Shown here piece by piece: positions 46,336 to 61,991 of a stretch of DNA of 64,000 bases (its first letter is position 1; every line of letters starts with the position of its first letter). The notes below the pieces were generated by a model. The model did not search any database. It saw only the letters and a list, made by a program, of their open reading frames with translations, and was not told where the DNA came from. Source of the DNA: Mycobacterium sp. D16Q14 (lineage in GTDB: Bacteria > Actinomycetota > Actinomycetes > Mycobacteriales > Mycobacteriaceae); NCBI GenBank assembly GCA_002013415.1, contig MAEX01000002.1, positions 62,001-126,000 on the forward strand, written 5' to 3'. Position numbers and translations under genes: made by a program.

Positions 46336-49329
46336 ATGCATGACGACCGGCGAATCGTTGAGGACCGCATCCGGCGTTTTGTCGACAAGCGCCTGAACAG
46401 TGCCGTCTATGTAGATTCGGCACCGCTGACGCTGACGGCGTGGACCGTGCCCGGGGAGCCCGTGCCGTTCGCCGAGGCGGTGGCGCAGGACTTCACCGAG
46501 ATCACTCCCGGGACGCCCTGGGGACCACCGTGGTCGACGATGTGGCTGCACGTGACGGGAACCGTTCCGCAGCAGTGGCGCGGTCGCTCCGAGGGTGCCC
46601 CGGAGATGAGGGTGGAACTCGGCTTCACCGGAGGACCGGGTTTCAACGCCGAGGGGCTGGTGTACCGGCCCGACGGCACCGTGGTGAAGGGCATCGCGCC
46701 GCGCAACGCGTTCGTGCCCATCGACGATCCGGATGCCCCGGTGGACTTCTACATCGAGGCCGCCGCCAACCCGGACATCGGTAAGCACTTCTGGTCACCT
46801 ATGCCGTTGGGGGACAAGGCCACCTCCGGCGACGAGGCGCTGTATCGGTTGGGTGGTATCGATCTCGCGCTGCGCGACCTGAACCTGTGGGGGCTGCAGC
46901 AGGACATCGCCACCCTTGACGGGCTGATGCATACGCTCCCCGAGGATCTGCCGCGCCGACACGAGATCCTGCGCGCCCTGGAACGTGCGCTGGACACGGT
47001 GAATCCCGATAATCTCGCGGGCACCGCGGCCGCCGGACGTGCCGAACTTGCCGAGGTGCTGGCGCGCCCCGCGTACGCCAGCGCCCACCGGATTACCGCT
47101 GTCGGGCACGCCCATATCGACTCCGCCTGGTTGTGGCCGGTGCGTGAGACGGTCCGCAAGTGCGCGCGGACCTTCTCGAACATGGTCGATCTGATGGACC
47201 GGCATCCCGATTTCCGTTTCGCCTGCTCCTCGGCGCAGCAGTACGCGTGGATCAAGGACACCTATCCCACGCTGTTCGCCCGTATCAAGGAGAAGGTCGC
47301 TGCGGGACAGTTCATTCCGGTGGGCGGCATGTGGGTGGAGGCCGACACGAACATGCCCGGGGCGGAGGCGATGGCACGCCAGTTCGTGGCGGGCAAGCAG
47401 TTCTTTCTCGACGAGTTCGGGATCGATACCCCGGAGGTGTGGCTGCCCGATTCGTTTGGCTACTCCGCGGCCATGCCCCAGATCGTTGCCGCATCAGGTT
47501 CGGAATACTTTCTGACACAGAAGATTTCCTGGAACTCGGTGAACCGGATGCCGCATCACACCTTCATCTGGGAGGGGATCGACGGCACCGGCGTGTTCAC
47601 GCATTTCCCGCCCGTCGACACTTACAACTCCGACCTCGGTGGCGGCGACCTCGCCCATGCCCAGCGCAACTATCGCGACTCCGGTGCGGGCACCATGTCG
47701 CTGGTGCCCTTCGGCTTCGGCGACGGTGGCGGCGGCCCCACGCGTGAAATGCTGGCCTATGCCACGCGAAAGCGTTCCCTGGAAGGTTCCCCGACGGTGT
47801 CCCTGGGTGCCCCGGCAGAGTTCTTCGCCGCCGCTCAAGCCGAGTACGTCAACCCACCGCGCTGGTCCGGTGAACTCTATTTGGAGCTGCACCGCGGCAC
47901 CTACACCTCGCAGGCGAACACGAAGCAGGGCAACCGTCGCAGCGAGCACTTGTTGCGTGAGGCTGAGCTGTGGGCGGCCACGGCCACGGTGCGCACCGGC
48001 TGTGAGTACCCATACGTCGAGCTGGACGAGATATGGAAGCTGGTGCTGCTGCAGCAGTTCCACGACATCCTGCCCGGCAGCTCCATAGCCTGGGTTCACC
48101 GCGACGCCGAGCGGAACTATGCGGCCATCGCGAAAAGACTCGAAACCATCATCGGATCGGCGACGCGGGCCTTGGCGGGTAAGGGTAACCACAGGCTGAT
48201 CTTCAATGCCGCGCCGCACGATCGCGACGGGGTACCCGCACTGGGCGCTGCCGCCGCTGCCGAGCCGCGGCCGGTCACTCCCGCGAAAACCGGGGGAGGA
48301 TTCCTGCTGGACAACGGGATTCTCGCCGCTACCTTCGACGCCGACGGGCTGTTGGTCTCGCTCGTCGACGCTGCCACCGGCCGCGAGGCCATGGCCGCCC
48401 CCGGGAATCTGCTGCAGTTGCACCGCGATACGCCGAACCAATGGGACGCCTGGGATATCGACGGCTTCTACCGGAACACCGTCACCAATCTCACGTCGGC
48501 GGACTCGGTCGCCGTCGTGGACGGCGTGCTGGTCATCGAGCGGACATTCGGTAATTCGTATGTGGTGCAACGGATAACACTGCGGGCAGGGTCGCCCGCA
48601 CTGGACATCGACATCGACATCGACTGGCACGAAACCGAAAAGTTGCTCAAGCTGGCCTTCCCCTTCGATGTGCAGGCCGACCGGTCGGCATCGGAAACTC
48701 AGTTCGGCCATGTATATCGGCCCACGCACGCCAACACCTCATGGGACGAAGCCAAGTTCGAGATATGCGCGCACCGCTGGGTACATGTGGGCGAATCCGG
48801 CTACGGGGTGGCGGTGGCCAACGATTCCACCTACGGGTACGACATCAGCCGACGCGGATCCACCACCCTTGTGCGGATGTCGCTGCTGCGCGCCCCGCTC
48901 TTCCCGGATCCGGACTGCGACCAAGGACGTCATCGGCTGAAGTTCTCGGTGCGGCCGGGCGCGTTGATCGGCGACGCGGTCGAAGAGGGATATCGGCGCA
49001 ACCTTGACCCGAGGGTCGTCGACAGCGCGGTAGAGAACATCGAACCGCTTGTCAGCCTGGATAACCCGGCCGTGGTGGTGGAATCGGTGAAGCTGGCGCT
49101 GGACGGCTCGGGCGATGTCATCGTGCGGTTGTACGAGTCGCGCGGCGGGCGGGCTGACGTGACCGTCCATGCGAATTTCAGCCACGACGGGGTAGCCGTC
49201 ACCGATCTTCTTGAGCGGCCGATCGAGTACCCGGATGCGATCAAACTCTGGGTGAGCGATATTCAACTGACAGTGCGTCCGTTCAGGATTCTGACACTGC
49301 GATTCACTCGCGTAGGAAGGCGTGCATGA
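46336..49329 (+). CDS. GH38 alpha-mannosidase
   Basis: A 997-residue retaining alpha-mannosidase. An N-terminal accessory domain (1-240) is followed by the GH38 catalytic domain with zinc motif HAHIDSAW (258-265), nucleophile Asp372 in WLPDSFGYS, a helical bundle (about 520-610) and C-terminal beta domains (about 640-990). It should trim alpha-mannosides from mannan or mannosylated proteins or lipids. It is a homologue of Rv0648. It lacks a signal peptide, so it likely acts on internalised or cytosolic substrate. It ends with a four-base ATGA overlap with pta. In M. tuberculosis fgd1 and pta are adjacent, so this gene is an insertion. Confidence 0.93.
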   Translation: MHDDRRIVEDRIRRFVDKRLNSAVYVDSAPLTLTAWTVPGEPVPFAEAVAQDFTEITPGTPWGPPWSTMWLHVTGTVPQQWRGRSEGAPEMRVELGFTGGPGFNAEGLVYRPDGTVVKGIAPRNAFVPIDDPDAPVDFYIEAAANPDIGKHFWSPMPLGDKATSGDEALYRLGGIDLALRDLNLWGLQQDIATLDGLMHTLPEDLPRRHEILRALERALDTVNPDNLAGTAAAGRAELAEVLARPAYASAHRITAVGHAHIDSAWLWPVRETVRKCARTFSNMVDLMDRHPDFRFACSSAQQYAWIKDTYPTLFARIKEKVAAGQFIPVGGMWVEADTNMPGAEAMARQFVAGKQFFLDEFGIDTPEVWLPDSFGYSAAMPQIVAASGSEYFLTQKISWNSVNRMPHHTFIWEGIDGTGVFTHFPPVDTYNSDLGGGDLAHAQRNYRDSGAGTMSLVPFGFGDGGGGPTREMLAYATRKRSLEGSPTVSLGAPAEFFAAAQAEYVNPPRWSGELYLELHRGTYTSQANTKQGNRRSEHLLREAELWAATATVRTGCEYPYVELDEIWKLVLLQQFHDILPGSSIAWVHRDAERNYAAIAKRLETIIGSATRALAGKGNHRLIFNAAPHDRDGVPALGAAAAAEPRPVTPAKTGGGFLLDNGILAATFDADGLLVSLVDAATGREAMAAPGNLLQLHRDTPNQWDAWDIDGFYRNTVTNLTSADSVAVVDGVLVIERTFGNSYVVQRITLRAGSPALDIDIDIDWHETEKLLKLAFPFDVQADRSASETQFGHVYRPTHANTSWDEAKFEICAHRWVHVGESGYGVAVANDSTYGYDISRRGSTTLVRMSLLRAPLFPDPDCDQGRHRLKFSVRPGALIGDAVEEGYRRNLDPRVVDSAVENIEPLVSLDNPAVVVESVKLALDGSGDVIVRLYESRGGRADVTVHANFSHDGVAVTDLLERPIEYPDAIKLWVSDIQLTVRPFRILTLRFTRVGRRA

Positions 49330-51400
49330 CTGAGCCGAAGGCATCGAGTATCTACATTGCCTCGCCCGAAGGAGACACCGGAAAGTCCACCGTCGCACTG
49401 GGCGTGATGCATCGGCTGGCCGCAACGGTGGCGCGCGTGGGCGTCTTCCGCCCCATCGCGCGGTCCGGGGAAAGTGTGGACTACATCCTGGAACTGCTGC
49501 TGGAGCAGAGCACCGCCGACATCGCCTATGAGGATTGTCTCGGCGTCTCGTACCACGACGTGCACCAGGATCCGGACGCGGCGATCGCCGCGATCGTCGA
49601 CAGATACCACTCGGTGGCGGAGCGCTGCGATGCCGTGGTGATTGTCGGTAGCGACTACACGGATGTCGCCAGCCCCAGCGAGCTGAGCACCAACGCACGC
49701 ATCGCCGTCAATCTCGGCGCCCCGGTTCTGTTGATCATCAAGGGATTCGATCGGACTCCCGAGGAGGTGGCTGCTCTTGCCGAGGTCTGCCTCGGAGAGC
49801 TCAAGGTTCAGCGTGCGCACACCGCGGCCATCGTCGCCAACCGGTGCGACTCCGATCAGCTGGACGAGGTGCGCCAGGCGTTGTCGCGGTTCGACAAGCC
49901 CGCCTGGGTGCTGCCCGAGGTGCCGCTGCTGTTCTCGCCCTCGGTTGAAGAACTCATGACGGCGGTCAACGGCTCGTTGGTCAGCGGTGACGAGGCGCTG
50001 ATGTCGCGTGAGGCCACCAGCTTCATGGTCGCGGGTATGACGGCCGAACATTGCCTGGAACGACTGCAGGAGGGTCAGGCCGTCATCTTCCCCGCGGACC
50101 GTTCCGATGTGCTGGTGGCGGTGGCGAGTGCTCATGTGGCCGAAGGATTTCCGTCACTGTCCGCCATCATTTTGAACGGCGGGCTCAAGCTGCATCCGCG
50201 GATCGCCGACCTGGTGGACGGGATCGGGCTGAGGCTGCCGATCATCGCGACGGATTCGGGGACGTTCGAGACCGCGAGTGCAGCGGCGCATGCCCGTGGC
50301 CGGGTGACCGTTGCCTCCGCCCGCAAGATCGACACCGCGCTCGCGCTGATGGACAGGTATGTCGACGGTGCGGATCTCATCGCGCAGCTTGCCATCCCGA
50401 TACCGTCCGTCACCACGCCGCAGATGTTCGAATATCAACTGCTGGACCGGGCGCGAGATAACCGCAAGCGCATCGTGCTGCCCGAGGGCGATGACGACAG
50501 GATTCTCAAGGCGGCCGGACGGCTGCTACAACGTCAGGTGGCGGATCTGACAATCCTGGGCGAAGAAGCCGAGATTCGTTCCCGCGCTGCCGAACTCGGT
50601 GTCGATATCTCGAATGCCCAGGTCCTCAGCCCGAAGACGAGCGAGCTCGCCGAGCAGTTCGCGGGCCAGTATTTCGAGCTGCGCAAGCACAAGGGCATGA
50701 CGGCCGATCGGGCGCGCGAGATCATGCGCAACGTCTCATATTTCGGCACCATGCTGGTCTACAACGACATCGTCGATGGCATGGTTTCGGGTGCGGCGCA
50801 CACCACCGCGCATACCGTCCGACCGGCCTTCGAGATCATCAAGACCAACCCGGATGTTTCTACAGTGTCCAGCATCTTCTTGATGTGCCTGGCCGACCGC
50901 GTCCTCGCCTACGGCGACTGCGCCATCGTGCCCGACCCGACCTCCGAGCAGCTGGCCGATATCGCCATCTCCTCGGCGCGGACCGCCGCACAGTTTGGTA
51001 TCGACCCGCGCGTTGCGATGCTGTCCTACTCGACGGGAAACTCCGGCAGCGGTGCCGAGGTCGAAAAGGTGCGCATTGCCACCGCACTGGTGCGCGCCAG
51101 GCAACCGGAGTTGTTGGTGGAGGGTCCCATCCAATACGACGCGGCAGTGGAGCCCTCGGTGGCGGCCACCAAGATGCCCGACTCCCCGGTCGCCGGACGT
51201 GCGACGGTGCTGATCTTCCCGGACCTCAACACCGGGAACAACACCTACAAGGCCGTGCAGCGCAGTGCCGGTGCCATCGCCATCGGGCCGGTCCTGCAGG
51301 GGTTGCGCAAGCCCATAAACGACCTGTCCCGCGGGGCGTTGGTGGAGGACATCGTCAACACCGTGGCCATCACCGCGATCCAGGCACAGGACCTGACCCG

Positions 51401-51404
<4 letters not shown>
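49326..51404 (+). CDS. pta: Phosphate acetyltransferase
   Basis: A 692-residue enzyme converting acetyl-CoA and phosphate to acetyl phosphate. An N-terminal P-loop domain ([14 protein letters not shown]) and DRTGG-like region (about 215-330) precede the C-terminal catalytic domain (about 370-690, [16 protein letters not shown] … [19 protein letters not shown] … [17 protein letters not shown]). Complete and typical of the long Pta class. It is coupled on both sides: to the mannosidase and to ackA by ATGA. Confidence 0.95.
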
Positions 51405-55762
<4,358 letters not shown>

Positions 55763-55766
<4 letters not shown>

Positions 55767-57091
55767 CGGTACTCGCTCAGCCTCGGCCACAGGCCGACTC
55801 CCACGCAGATCGCACCGCCCACCGAGAGGATCAATGCTCCCGCCGAGGACAAGGTCAAGGCGCGCTCGGCGTTGAGGACGCCCGAGCGGAGCTGACGCCG
55901 GCTGTCCTGCACGCCGTTGCGTAGCGCCGCGTCGAGACTGTCGAAGGCCGGCGTCGAGTCCGATTCACTGCTGCCCAGAGCCACCTGGGTCGCGGCTTGG
56001 TAGTTGCCGACGCCGATGTAGGCGTTGATGCGGTCATCCGCCAGTCGCCACCTGGTGAGCAGCTGCTGCGCCCGCTCCAGGTCCGCTCGGGCGATGGCAT
56101 CCGGATTCGTCAGGTACTCGCCGATCTTGTGTTCCATCTCGTCAATGCGGTCGTAGTACGACTTCTTGCGGACGTTCTCGTCGCCGCGACGGATCAGTGC
56201 AAGCGTTTCATCGGCGCGGGCCTGCTGGGCCGAGATGACCAGTTGGGTGATGGTTTTCAGTGAATGAGCGCCGCCATTGCGCGCGTCGGTGCCCAGCGAG
56301 GCGGAGACGGCCAATGCGATACCCACCCAAACCACCATAAGCAGTAGCGCCGCGCCACCGGCCAGCATGCCGGGATTGACCATGCGCCGGGTCTTCTTGG
56401 ACAACCAGCGATGGCCGAAGACTCCGCCGATCATGGTGCCCAGCACGATGACGATCACCGGGAAGGGAACCCGAGTGGATGCGCTCGTCTCCTGGTCGAC
56501 GCGGTTGGACGTTTCCTCGTAGAGGCGCTGCGCGTCGGGCAGGATCGTGTGTTGCATCAGTGCGGACGCCTCACTCAGATACGAGGCGCCCACGGGATTG
56601 CTCGCCCGGTTGTTGGTGCGCGCGGTCTCGACCAATCCGGTGTAGACCGACAGCTCGGCGTTGATCCGGCTCAGCAGCTCCTGCATCGGTCTGTCGGTCA
56701 GACCGCTGGAAGCGGCGACAAGCGCGGTCGAGGCATCGGTGATCGCCTGCTCATACCGTTCGCGGACACCCTGCGGTTCGGTGCCCGCGATGAACGCGGT
56801 GGTCGCGGCGGCATCGGCGACCGACAGGGTGCTGTACAGCTGTCCGGCCGAGTACGCCAAGGGTTCGGTGTGATTGAGCACCGTGCTCAGGGCGAGTTGC
56901 CGGTTCTGCACGCTCGCGGAAGTGGCCACCGCGGACAGCACGCCGGCGGTGGCCAGGACGATACCGAGCATCAGAATCTTGCCGGGTGTGGACTTGAGGA
57001 ACCACCACCACGGATGAGCCGGCACGACCGGTGTGGTCGCGCCGACGGGCTCGGTCGACGGGTGCGCTAACCGCGTCGTCCCGACAGTCAC
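55763..57091 (-). CDS. glnX: GlnX transmembrane signal protein
   Basis: A 442-residue membrane protein homologous to Rv0412c. Four hydrophobic segments are visible: about 38-58, 205-225, 240-262 and 418-436. Two long helical extracytoplasmic loops lie between them (about 60-200 and 265-415), as in a four-helix sensor. In M. tuberculosis it carries the GlnH signal across the membrane to PknG. GTG 57091 has AGGAAGG upstream. It is first in the glnX-glnH-pknG operon, with four-base and one-base overlaps. Confidence 0.88.
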
Positions 57092-57159
57092 CTCTTACCT
57101 TCCTCTCCCCGGCCTTAATGGAAAGTCTAAGAGCATATTTAGCCTTTGGTGGCTCTACT

Positions 57160-57717
57160 GTGGACTCTGTGCGTGGCGACGGTGACGGATGGGTTGTCGC
57201 TGACACGGGTGCACGATTCTGGGGACGGTTCGGTGCGGCAGGTTTGCTGTTGCGCGCACCACTGGCGAGCGGCCAGCCCGCTGTCCTGCTGCAGCATCGC
57301 GCCTGGTGGAGCCATCAGGGTGGTACCTGGGCATTGCCCGGGGGTGCGCGGGACAGCCATGAGTCCGCCGAGCAGGCCGCGCTTCGGGAAGCGGCCGAAG
57401 AGGCGGGGATCGCGCCCGGTGCGATGACCATCCGTTCTTCGGTGGTGACGAAACGCATTGATGGTCAGGCGCAGTGGACGTACACCACGGTCGTTGCCGA
57501 TGCCGCCGAGTTGTTGCCCACGGAGCCCAATCACGAGAGCACCGAGCTGCGGTGGGTGCCCGAGGAAAAAATCGAGGGGATGCGGTTGCATCCCGGGTTC
57601 AAATCGGCCTGGCCGATGCTGCGGGTTGTCGAAACGCTTCTGGGGACATCGAATAGCTTCGCCGGGCACGGCACGGTCGAGCTCGAGCCCGGGCGTTTCG
57701 CCTGGCAACTGCCCTAG
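57160..57717 (+). CDS. mutT3: NUDIX hydrolase MutT3
   Basis: A 185-residue NUDIX pyrophosphatase. The Nudix box GGARDSHESAEQAALREAAEEAG is complete with its Glu metal ligands (positions about 60-82). The M. tuberculosis orthologue (Rv0413) sits at the same place. It is thought to clear oxidised nucleotides or similar diphosphates. GTG 57160 gives VDSVRGDGDGWV as in homologues; ATG 57118 would add 14 residues and lies 27 bases from the divergent glnX start. I cannot settle the start. Confidence 0.85.
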   Translation: MDSVRGDGDGWVVADTGARFWGRFGAAGLLLRAPLASGQPAVLLQHRAWWSHQGGTWALPGGARDSHESAEQAALREAAEEAGIAPGAMTIRSSVVTKRIDGQAQWTYTTVVADAAELLPTEPNHESTELRWVPEEKIEGMRLHPGFKSAWPMLRVVETLLGTSNSFAGHGTVELEPGRFAWQLP

Positions 57718-57720
57718 CGT
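57715..57720 (+). promoter_or_regulatory. -10 element of small lipoprotein gene
   Basis: TAGCGT (TANNNT) overlaps the mutT3 stop codon and ends six bases before ATG 57727, giving a possible leaderless message. Confidence 0.35.
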
Positions 57721-57726
57721 GCGGTT

Positions 57727-58116
57727 ATGCGCATCGAATTTCTTCTGACGTTGGGGATGGTCACGAGCGTTCTGATCGGCGCCTGCAGCTCAGAGAAAGC
57801 CGAGAGTGGGCCGGGTGACCGCAACGAGGTGGTGGCGACCGCGCTCACCCGCGTCGAGGCTGACCTAGGTAAACCCGTCAAACTCGACGTGAAGAGGTTC
57901 ACGAGTGCTGACGACTGGGCGCTCATCGACGGTCAGCTGCAGGACACAGAGGGCACCAACCCAACGGGGTATGAAGGCCTACTCAGAAAGACCGGGCCGA
58001 AGTGGACCATTCTCGAGAGCGCGATCGGGCCCACCGAAGTGCCATGGGTGGGCTGGAAGGCGAAGTATCCGGACGCCCCCGCGCAGATCTGGCCCCGACG
58101 CTCACGCCGAGCGTGA
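57727..58116 (+). CDS. Small lipoprotein of unknown function
   Basis: A 129-residue probable lipoprotein: hydrophobic segment and lipobox IGAC with Cys20, then a small domain (LGKPVKLDVKRFTSADDWALIDGQLQD). The fold is unknown. It has no orthologue at this position in the Rv0413-Rv0414c order as I recall it. The end (RRSRRA) runs into a palindrome shared with the convergent thiE. Confidence 0.65.
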   Translation: MRIEFLLTLGMVTSVLIGACSSEKAESGPGDRNEVVATALTRVEADLGKPVKLDVKRFTSADDWALIDGQLQDTEGTNPTGYEGLLRKTGPKWTILESAIGPTEVPWVGWKAKYPDAPAQIWPRRSRRA

Positions 58117-58164
58117 AGCTACGGCGACGATTCGGCTGAAATTCCGCCGCAGCTTCACACTCGG
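58107..58164. terminator. Bidirectional palindrome between lipoprotein gene and thiE
   Basis: Twenty-base arms 58107-58126 and 58145-58164 pair with two mismatches (CCGAGCGTGAAGCT… / …AGCTTCACACTCGG), loop 18 bases. Both stop codons, of the lipoprotein gene (58114-58116) and thiE (58155-58157), lie inside the arms. Confidence 0.65.
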
Positions 58165-58829
58165 TGAAGGACCAGCTCGCGAAGCGACGCTGCCGCCGCG
58201 CGGGGATCGGCTGCCGCGGTGATCGCGCGGACGACGACGATTCGTGATGCTCCGGCGGCGACCACTTCGGGCACCCGCGCCTCGTCGATGCCGCCGATCG
58301 CGAACCAGGGCCGAGAAGCCCCGAGATCGGCCGCTGCTTTCAGCAGACCCAGCCCGGGCGCGGTGCGGCCCGGTTTCGTGGGCGTCGGCCAGCACGGTCC
58401 GCAACAGAAGTAGCCGACCTCGTCATCGTCGGCGGCCACCGCGGCCTGGTCGGCGTCATGGGTTGACCGGCCGATCAGCACATCCGGTCCGACGATCTCC
58501 CGGGCGACCGAAAGAGGCAGGTCGTCCTGGCCGAGGTGCAGGATGTCGGCCCCCGCTGCCCGGGCGATATCGGCGCGGTCGTTGACCGCAAACAGTGCAC
58601 CGTGACGGGCCGCGGCGGCACCGAGAATCGCCAGACACTCGAGCTCCTCGCTGGGCTCGAGGCGTCCAAACTGCTGCTCACCCACCGAGCCCTTGTCGCG
58701 CAGCTGCACGATGTCGACCCCACCGGCGAGGGCGGCGTCGACGAACTCGGCGAGATCGCCGCGCTCCCGACGGGCATCGGTGCAGAGATAGAGGTGAGCG
58801 GACTCAAGACGGGTCGAACGCGGGTGCAT
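58155..58829 (-). CDS. thiE: Thiamine-phosphate synthase
   Basis: A 224-residue TIM-barrel enzyme that couples HMP-pyrophosphate and thiazole phosphate to thiamine phosphate. [50 protein letters not shown] and WFAIGGID are the usual phosphate and metal motifs. Length equals M. tuberculosis ThiE (222). ATG 58829 is chosen over open frame upstream, which is the complement of a riboswitch. Divergent from thiO. Confidence 0.95.
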   Translation of the reverse strand: MHPRSTRLESAHLYLCTDARRERGDLAEFVDAALAGGVDIVQLRDKGSVGEQQFGRLEPSEELECLAILGAAAARHGALFAVNDRADIARAAGADILHLGQDDLPLSVAREIVGPDVLIGRSTHDADQAAVAADDDEVGYFCCGPCWPTPTKPGRTAPGLGLLKAAADLGASRPWFAIGGIDEARVPEVVAAGASRIVVVRAITAAADPRAAAASLRELVLHRV

Positions 58830-58861
58830 AGTCGAAGACGCTAGCGTTGTAGGTGTAAGTA

Positions 58862-58955
58862 ACGCGGGAGCCCCGGGATGAGCGGGCTGAGAGTGGGCCA
58901 ACGAATCCAGCCCTGACCGTCCGACCTGATCCGGGTCATGCCGGCGAAGGGAGTG
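58862..58955 (+). promoter_or_regulatory. TPP riboswitch (THI element)
   Basis: The leader of thiO has the thi-box pattern in order: GCGGGAG, GGGCTGAGAGTGGG, GACCGTCCGACCTGATC and GGGTCATGCCGGCGAAGGGAG. Bound thiamine pyrophosphate would hide the ribosome site GAAGGGAG, which is the 3' end of the aptamer, so translation of thiO is the likely control point. The ATG at 58938 is part of the aptamer, not a start. Confidence 0.95.
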
Positions 58956-58967
58956 ACTCCGATTGTG

Positions 58968-60025
58968 ATGTCGTCTCAACAAGGCTCGGTGGCCGTGATC
59001 GGCGGCGGTGTCATCGGGCTTTCCGTGGCACGTGAAGCTGCCCGTCGCGGTTGGCGGGTCACCGTTCACGATGACGGCCGCAAGGGCCCGTCATGGGTGG
59101 CGGGCGGGATGCTCGCGCCGTACAGCGAGGCGTGGCCCGGTGAGGATGACCTGCTGGATCTGGGTATCGAATCCCTCGGGATCTGGCGGGACGGCTTCAT
59201 CGACGATGACGTGGAAAGCGCCGTGATCACCGCGCGAGGGTCGCTTACCGTGGCCGTCGACACCGCTGATGTCGGCGAGCTGCGCACGATGATCGACTGG
59301 CTGGCCGGGCAGGGCCATACCGTCGCAGAGACCGCCAACGCCCGGGATGTCGAGCCGCTGCTGGCGCAGAACATCCGCCGCGGATTCACCGCGCCTGAGG
59401 AACTCGCCGTCGACAATCGCAAGGTGCTGCATGCCCTGACCGACGATTGCGAGGCACTCGGCGTGCGAAGGGGCCCGCCGGTTGCCAAGGTCGATGAGGT
59501 GCCCTGCGGCCAGATCGTGGTCGCCAATGGGGTGGCGGCGGCGACGCTCGCGAATCTGCCGGTTCGCCCGGTGAAGGGTGAGGTGCTGCGGCTGCGACGA
59601 CGTCCCGGTGCGATGCCGCCCCCTACGCATGTCATCCGGGCGCGGGTCCATGGGCGACACGTCTACCTGGTGCCCCGGGAGGACGGCGTCGTCGTCGGCG
59701 CCACGCAGTACGAGCACGGCCACGACACCGCGCCGGCCGTGGCGGGAGTGCGAGACCTGCTGGACGACGCGTGCGCGGTGCTGCCCTGTCTGGGCGAGTA
59801 CGAATTCGCCGAATGCGCGGCGGGTCTTCGCCCGATGACCGAGGACAATCTGCCCTTGGTGGGCAGGATCGATGACCGCACCCTCGTGGCCGCCGGGCAT
59901 GGCCGGTCCGGATTTCTCCTCGCGCCGTGGACGGCGAAGACAATAGGGGCGCTGCTTGACGGTGGCGAGTCGCCGGCCGCCGTCGATCCCCGCCGGTTCG
60001 AGAAGGCACATAGTCAGGAGGCCCG

Positions 60026-60029
<4 letters not shown>
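58968..60029 (+). CDS. thiO: Glycine oxidase ThiO
   Basis: A 353-residue FAD enzyme that turns glycine into the imine used for the thiazole ring. N-terminal Rossmann motif [35 protein letters not shown]-terminal [16 protein letters not shown] and [18 protein letters not shown] 58968, with GTG 58965 as alternative, after the riboswitch ribosome site. It overlaps thiS by ATGA; thiO-thiS-thiG are one operon, as Rv0415-0417. Confidence 0.94.
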
Positions 60030-61011
<982 letters not shown>

Positions 61012-61028
61012 CTGGCATAGTGGGCCGC

Positions 61029-61991
61029 ATGATCGAACTGCGGTCGCTGACCAAGGTGTATGGGCAGACCCCGGCGGTCGACGACCTTTCGGTCACCGTC
61101 GAGCCGGGCGTCGTGACCGGGTTCCTGGGCCCCAACGGGGCAGGTAAGTCGACCACGCTGCGCATGATCGTCGGGCTCGCACGTCCCACCTCCGGGACGG
61201 CGACGATCGGCGGTAAGCAGTACCACGAGATCGACCATCCGCTTCGCGAGGTCGGTGCGCTGTTGGATCCCAAGCAGTTTCACCCCAACCGGTCGGCACG
61301 CAACCACCTGCGATGGATCGCCGCCGCCAATGACATTCCCTCCCAACGCGTGGATGAAGTGCTGGAGATGGTCGGGCTTACCGAAGTTGCCGGTCGGCAC
61401 GCCGGCACCTTCTCGCTGGGGATGTCCCAGCGGTTGGGCATCGCAGTGGCGCTGCTCGGTGATCCCCGAGTGCTGTTGTTCGATGAGCCCGTCAATGGCC
61501 TGGACCCCGAGGGCATCCACTGGATCCGGACGCTCATGCAAAGCCTGGCCGCGCAGGGACGCACGGTGCTGATATCAAGTCATCTGCTGTCCGAAATGGC
61601 CAATACCGCAGACCAATTGGTGGTCATCGGTCGGGGCCGTCTCATCGCGGCGACGTCCATGCATGAGTTCGTGAGCCGGGCCGGCACCGATGCGGTGCGG
61701 GTGCGCAGCCCCCAGATCGACACCCTGCGCGCGGCGGCGGAGGAAAGCGGGTTCTCGGTGCAAGGCAAGGAAGACGGTGTGTTGGAAGTCAGCGGTGCTC
61801 TCATCGAGCAGGTCGGCGAGCTCGCGGCACGTCGCGGCGTGACGTTGTACGAACTTTCCCCACAACGGGTTTCGTTGGAGGATGCGTATCTGTCGTTGAC
61901 CGACGATGCCGTGCAGTACCGCAGCCGGGTTGATGACGCGGCGCCGGAAACCGCGACCGATGTGCCCGCCGACGCGGAGGGTGCCCGCTGA
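61029..61991 (+). CDS. ABC-2-type exporter ATPase
   Basis: A 320-residue drug/lipid-type ABC ATPase: Walker A GPNGAGKST, signature FSLGMSQRLGIA (SLGMSQR in place of LSGGQ), Walker B VLLFDEPVNGLDPEG, switch H in SSHLLSEM, and a C-terminal acidic tail of unknown role. It pairs with the permease gene that starts in its stop (TGATG). Substrate unknown; homologues include antibiotic-resistance exporters. The pair lies between thiG and lpqL, where M. tuberculosis has no such genes. Confidence 0.9.
   Translation: MIELRSLTKVYGQTPAVDDLSVTVEPGVVTGFLGPNGAGKSTTLRMIVGLARPTSGTATIGGKQYHEIDHPLREVGALLDPKQFHPNRSARNHLRWIAAANDIPSQRVDEVLEMVGLTEVAGRHAGTFSLGMSQRLGIAVALLGDPRVLLFDEPVNGLDPEGIHWIRTLMQSLAAQGRTVLISSHLLSEMANTADQLVVIGRGRLIAATSMHEFVSRAGTDAVRVRSPQIDTLRAAAEESGFSVQGKEDGVLEVSGALIEQVGELAARRGVTLYELSPQRVSLEDAYLSLTDDAVQYRSRVDDAAPETATDVPADAEGAR

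Noticed and set aside
58938-58940. ATG as thiO start
   Set aside because: It is inside the conserved TPP aptamer (GGGTCATGCC), before the ribosome site.
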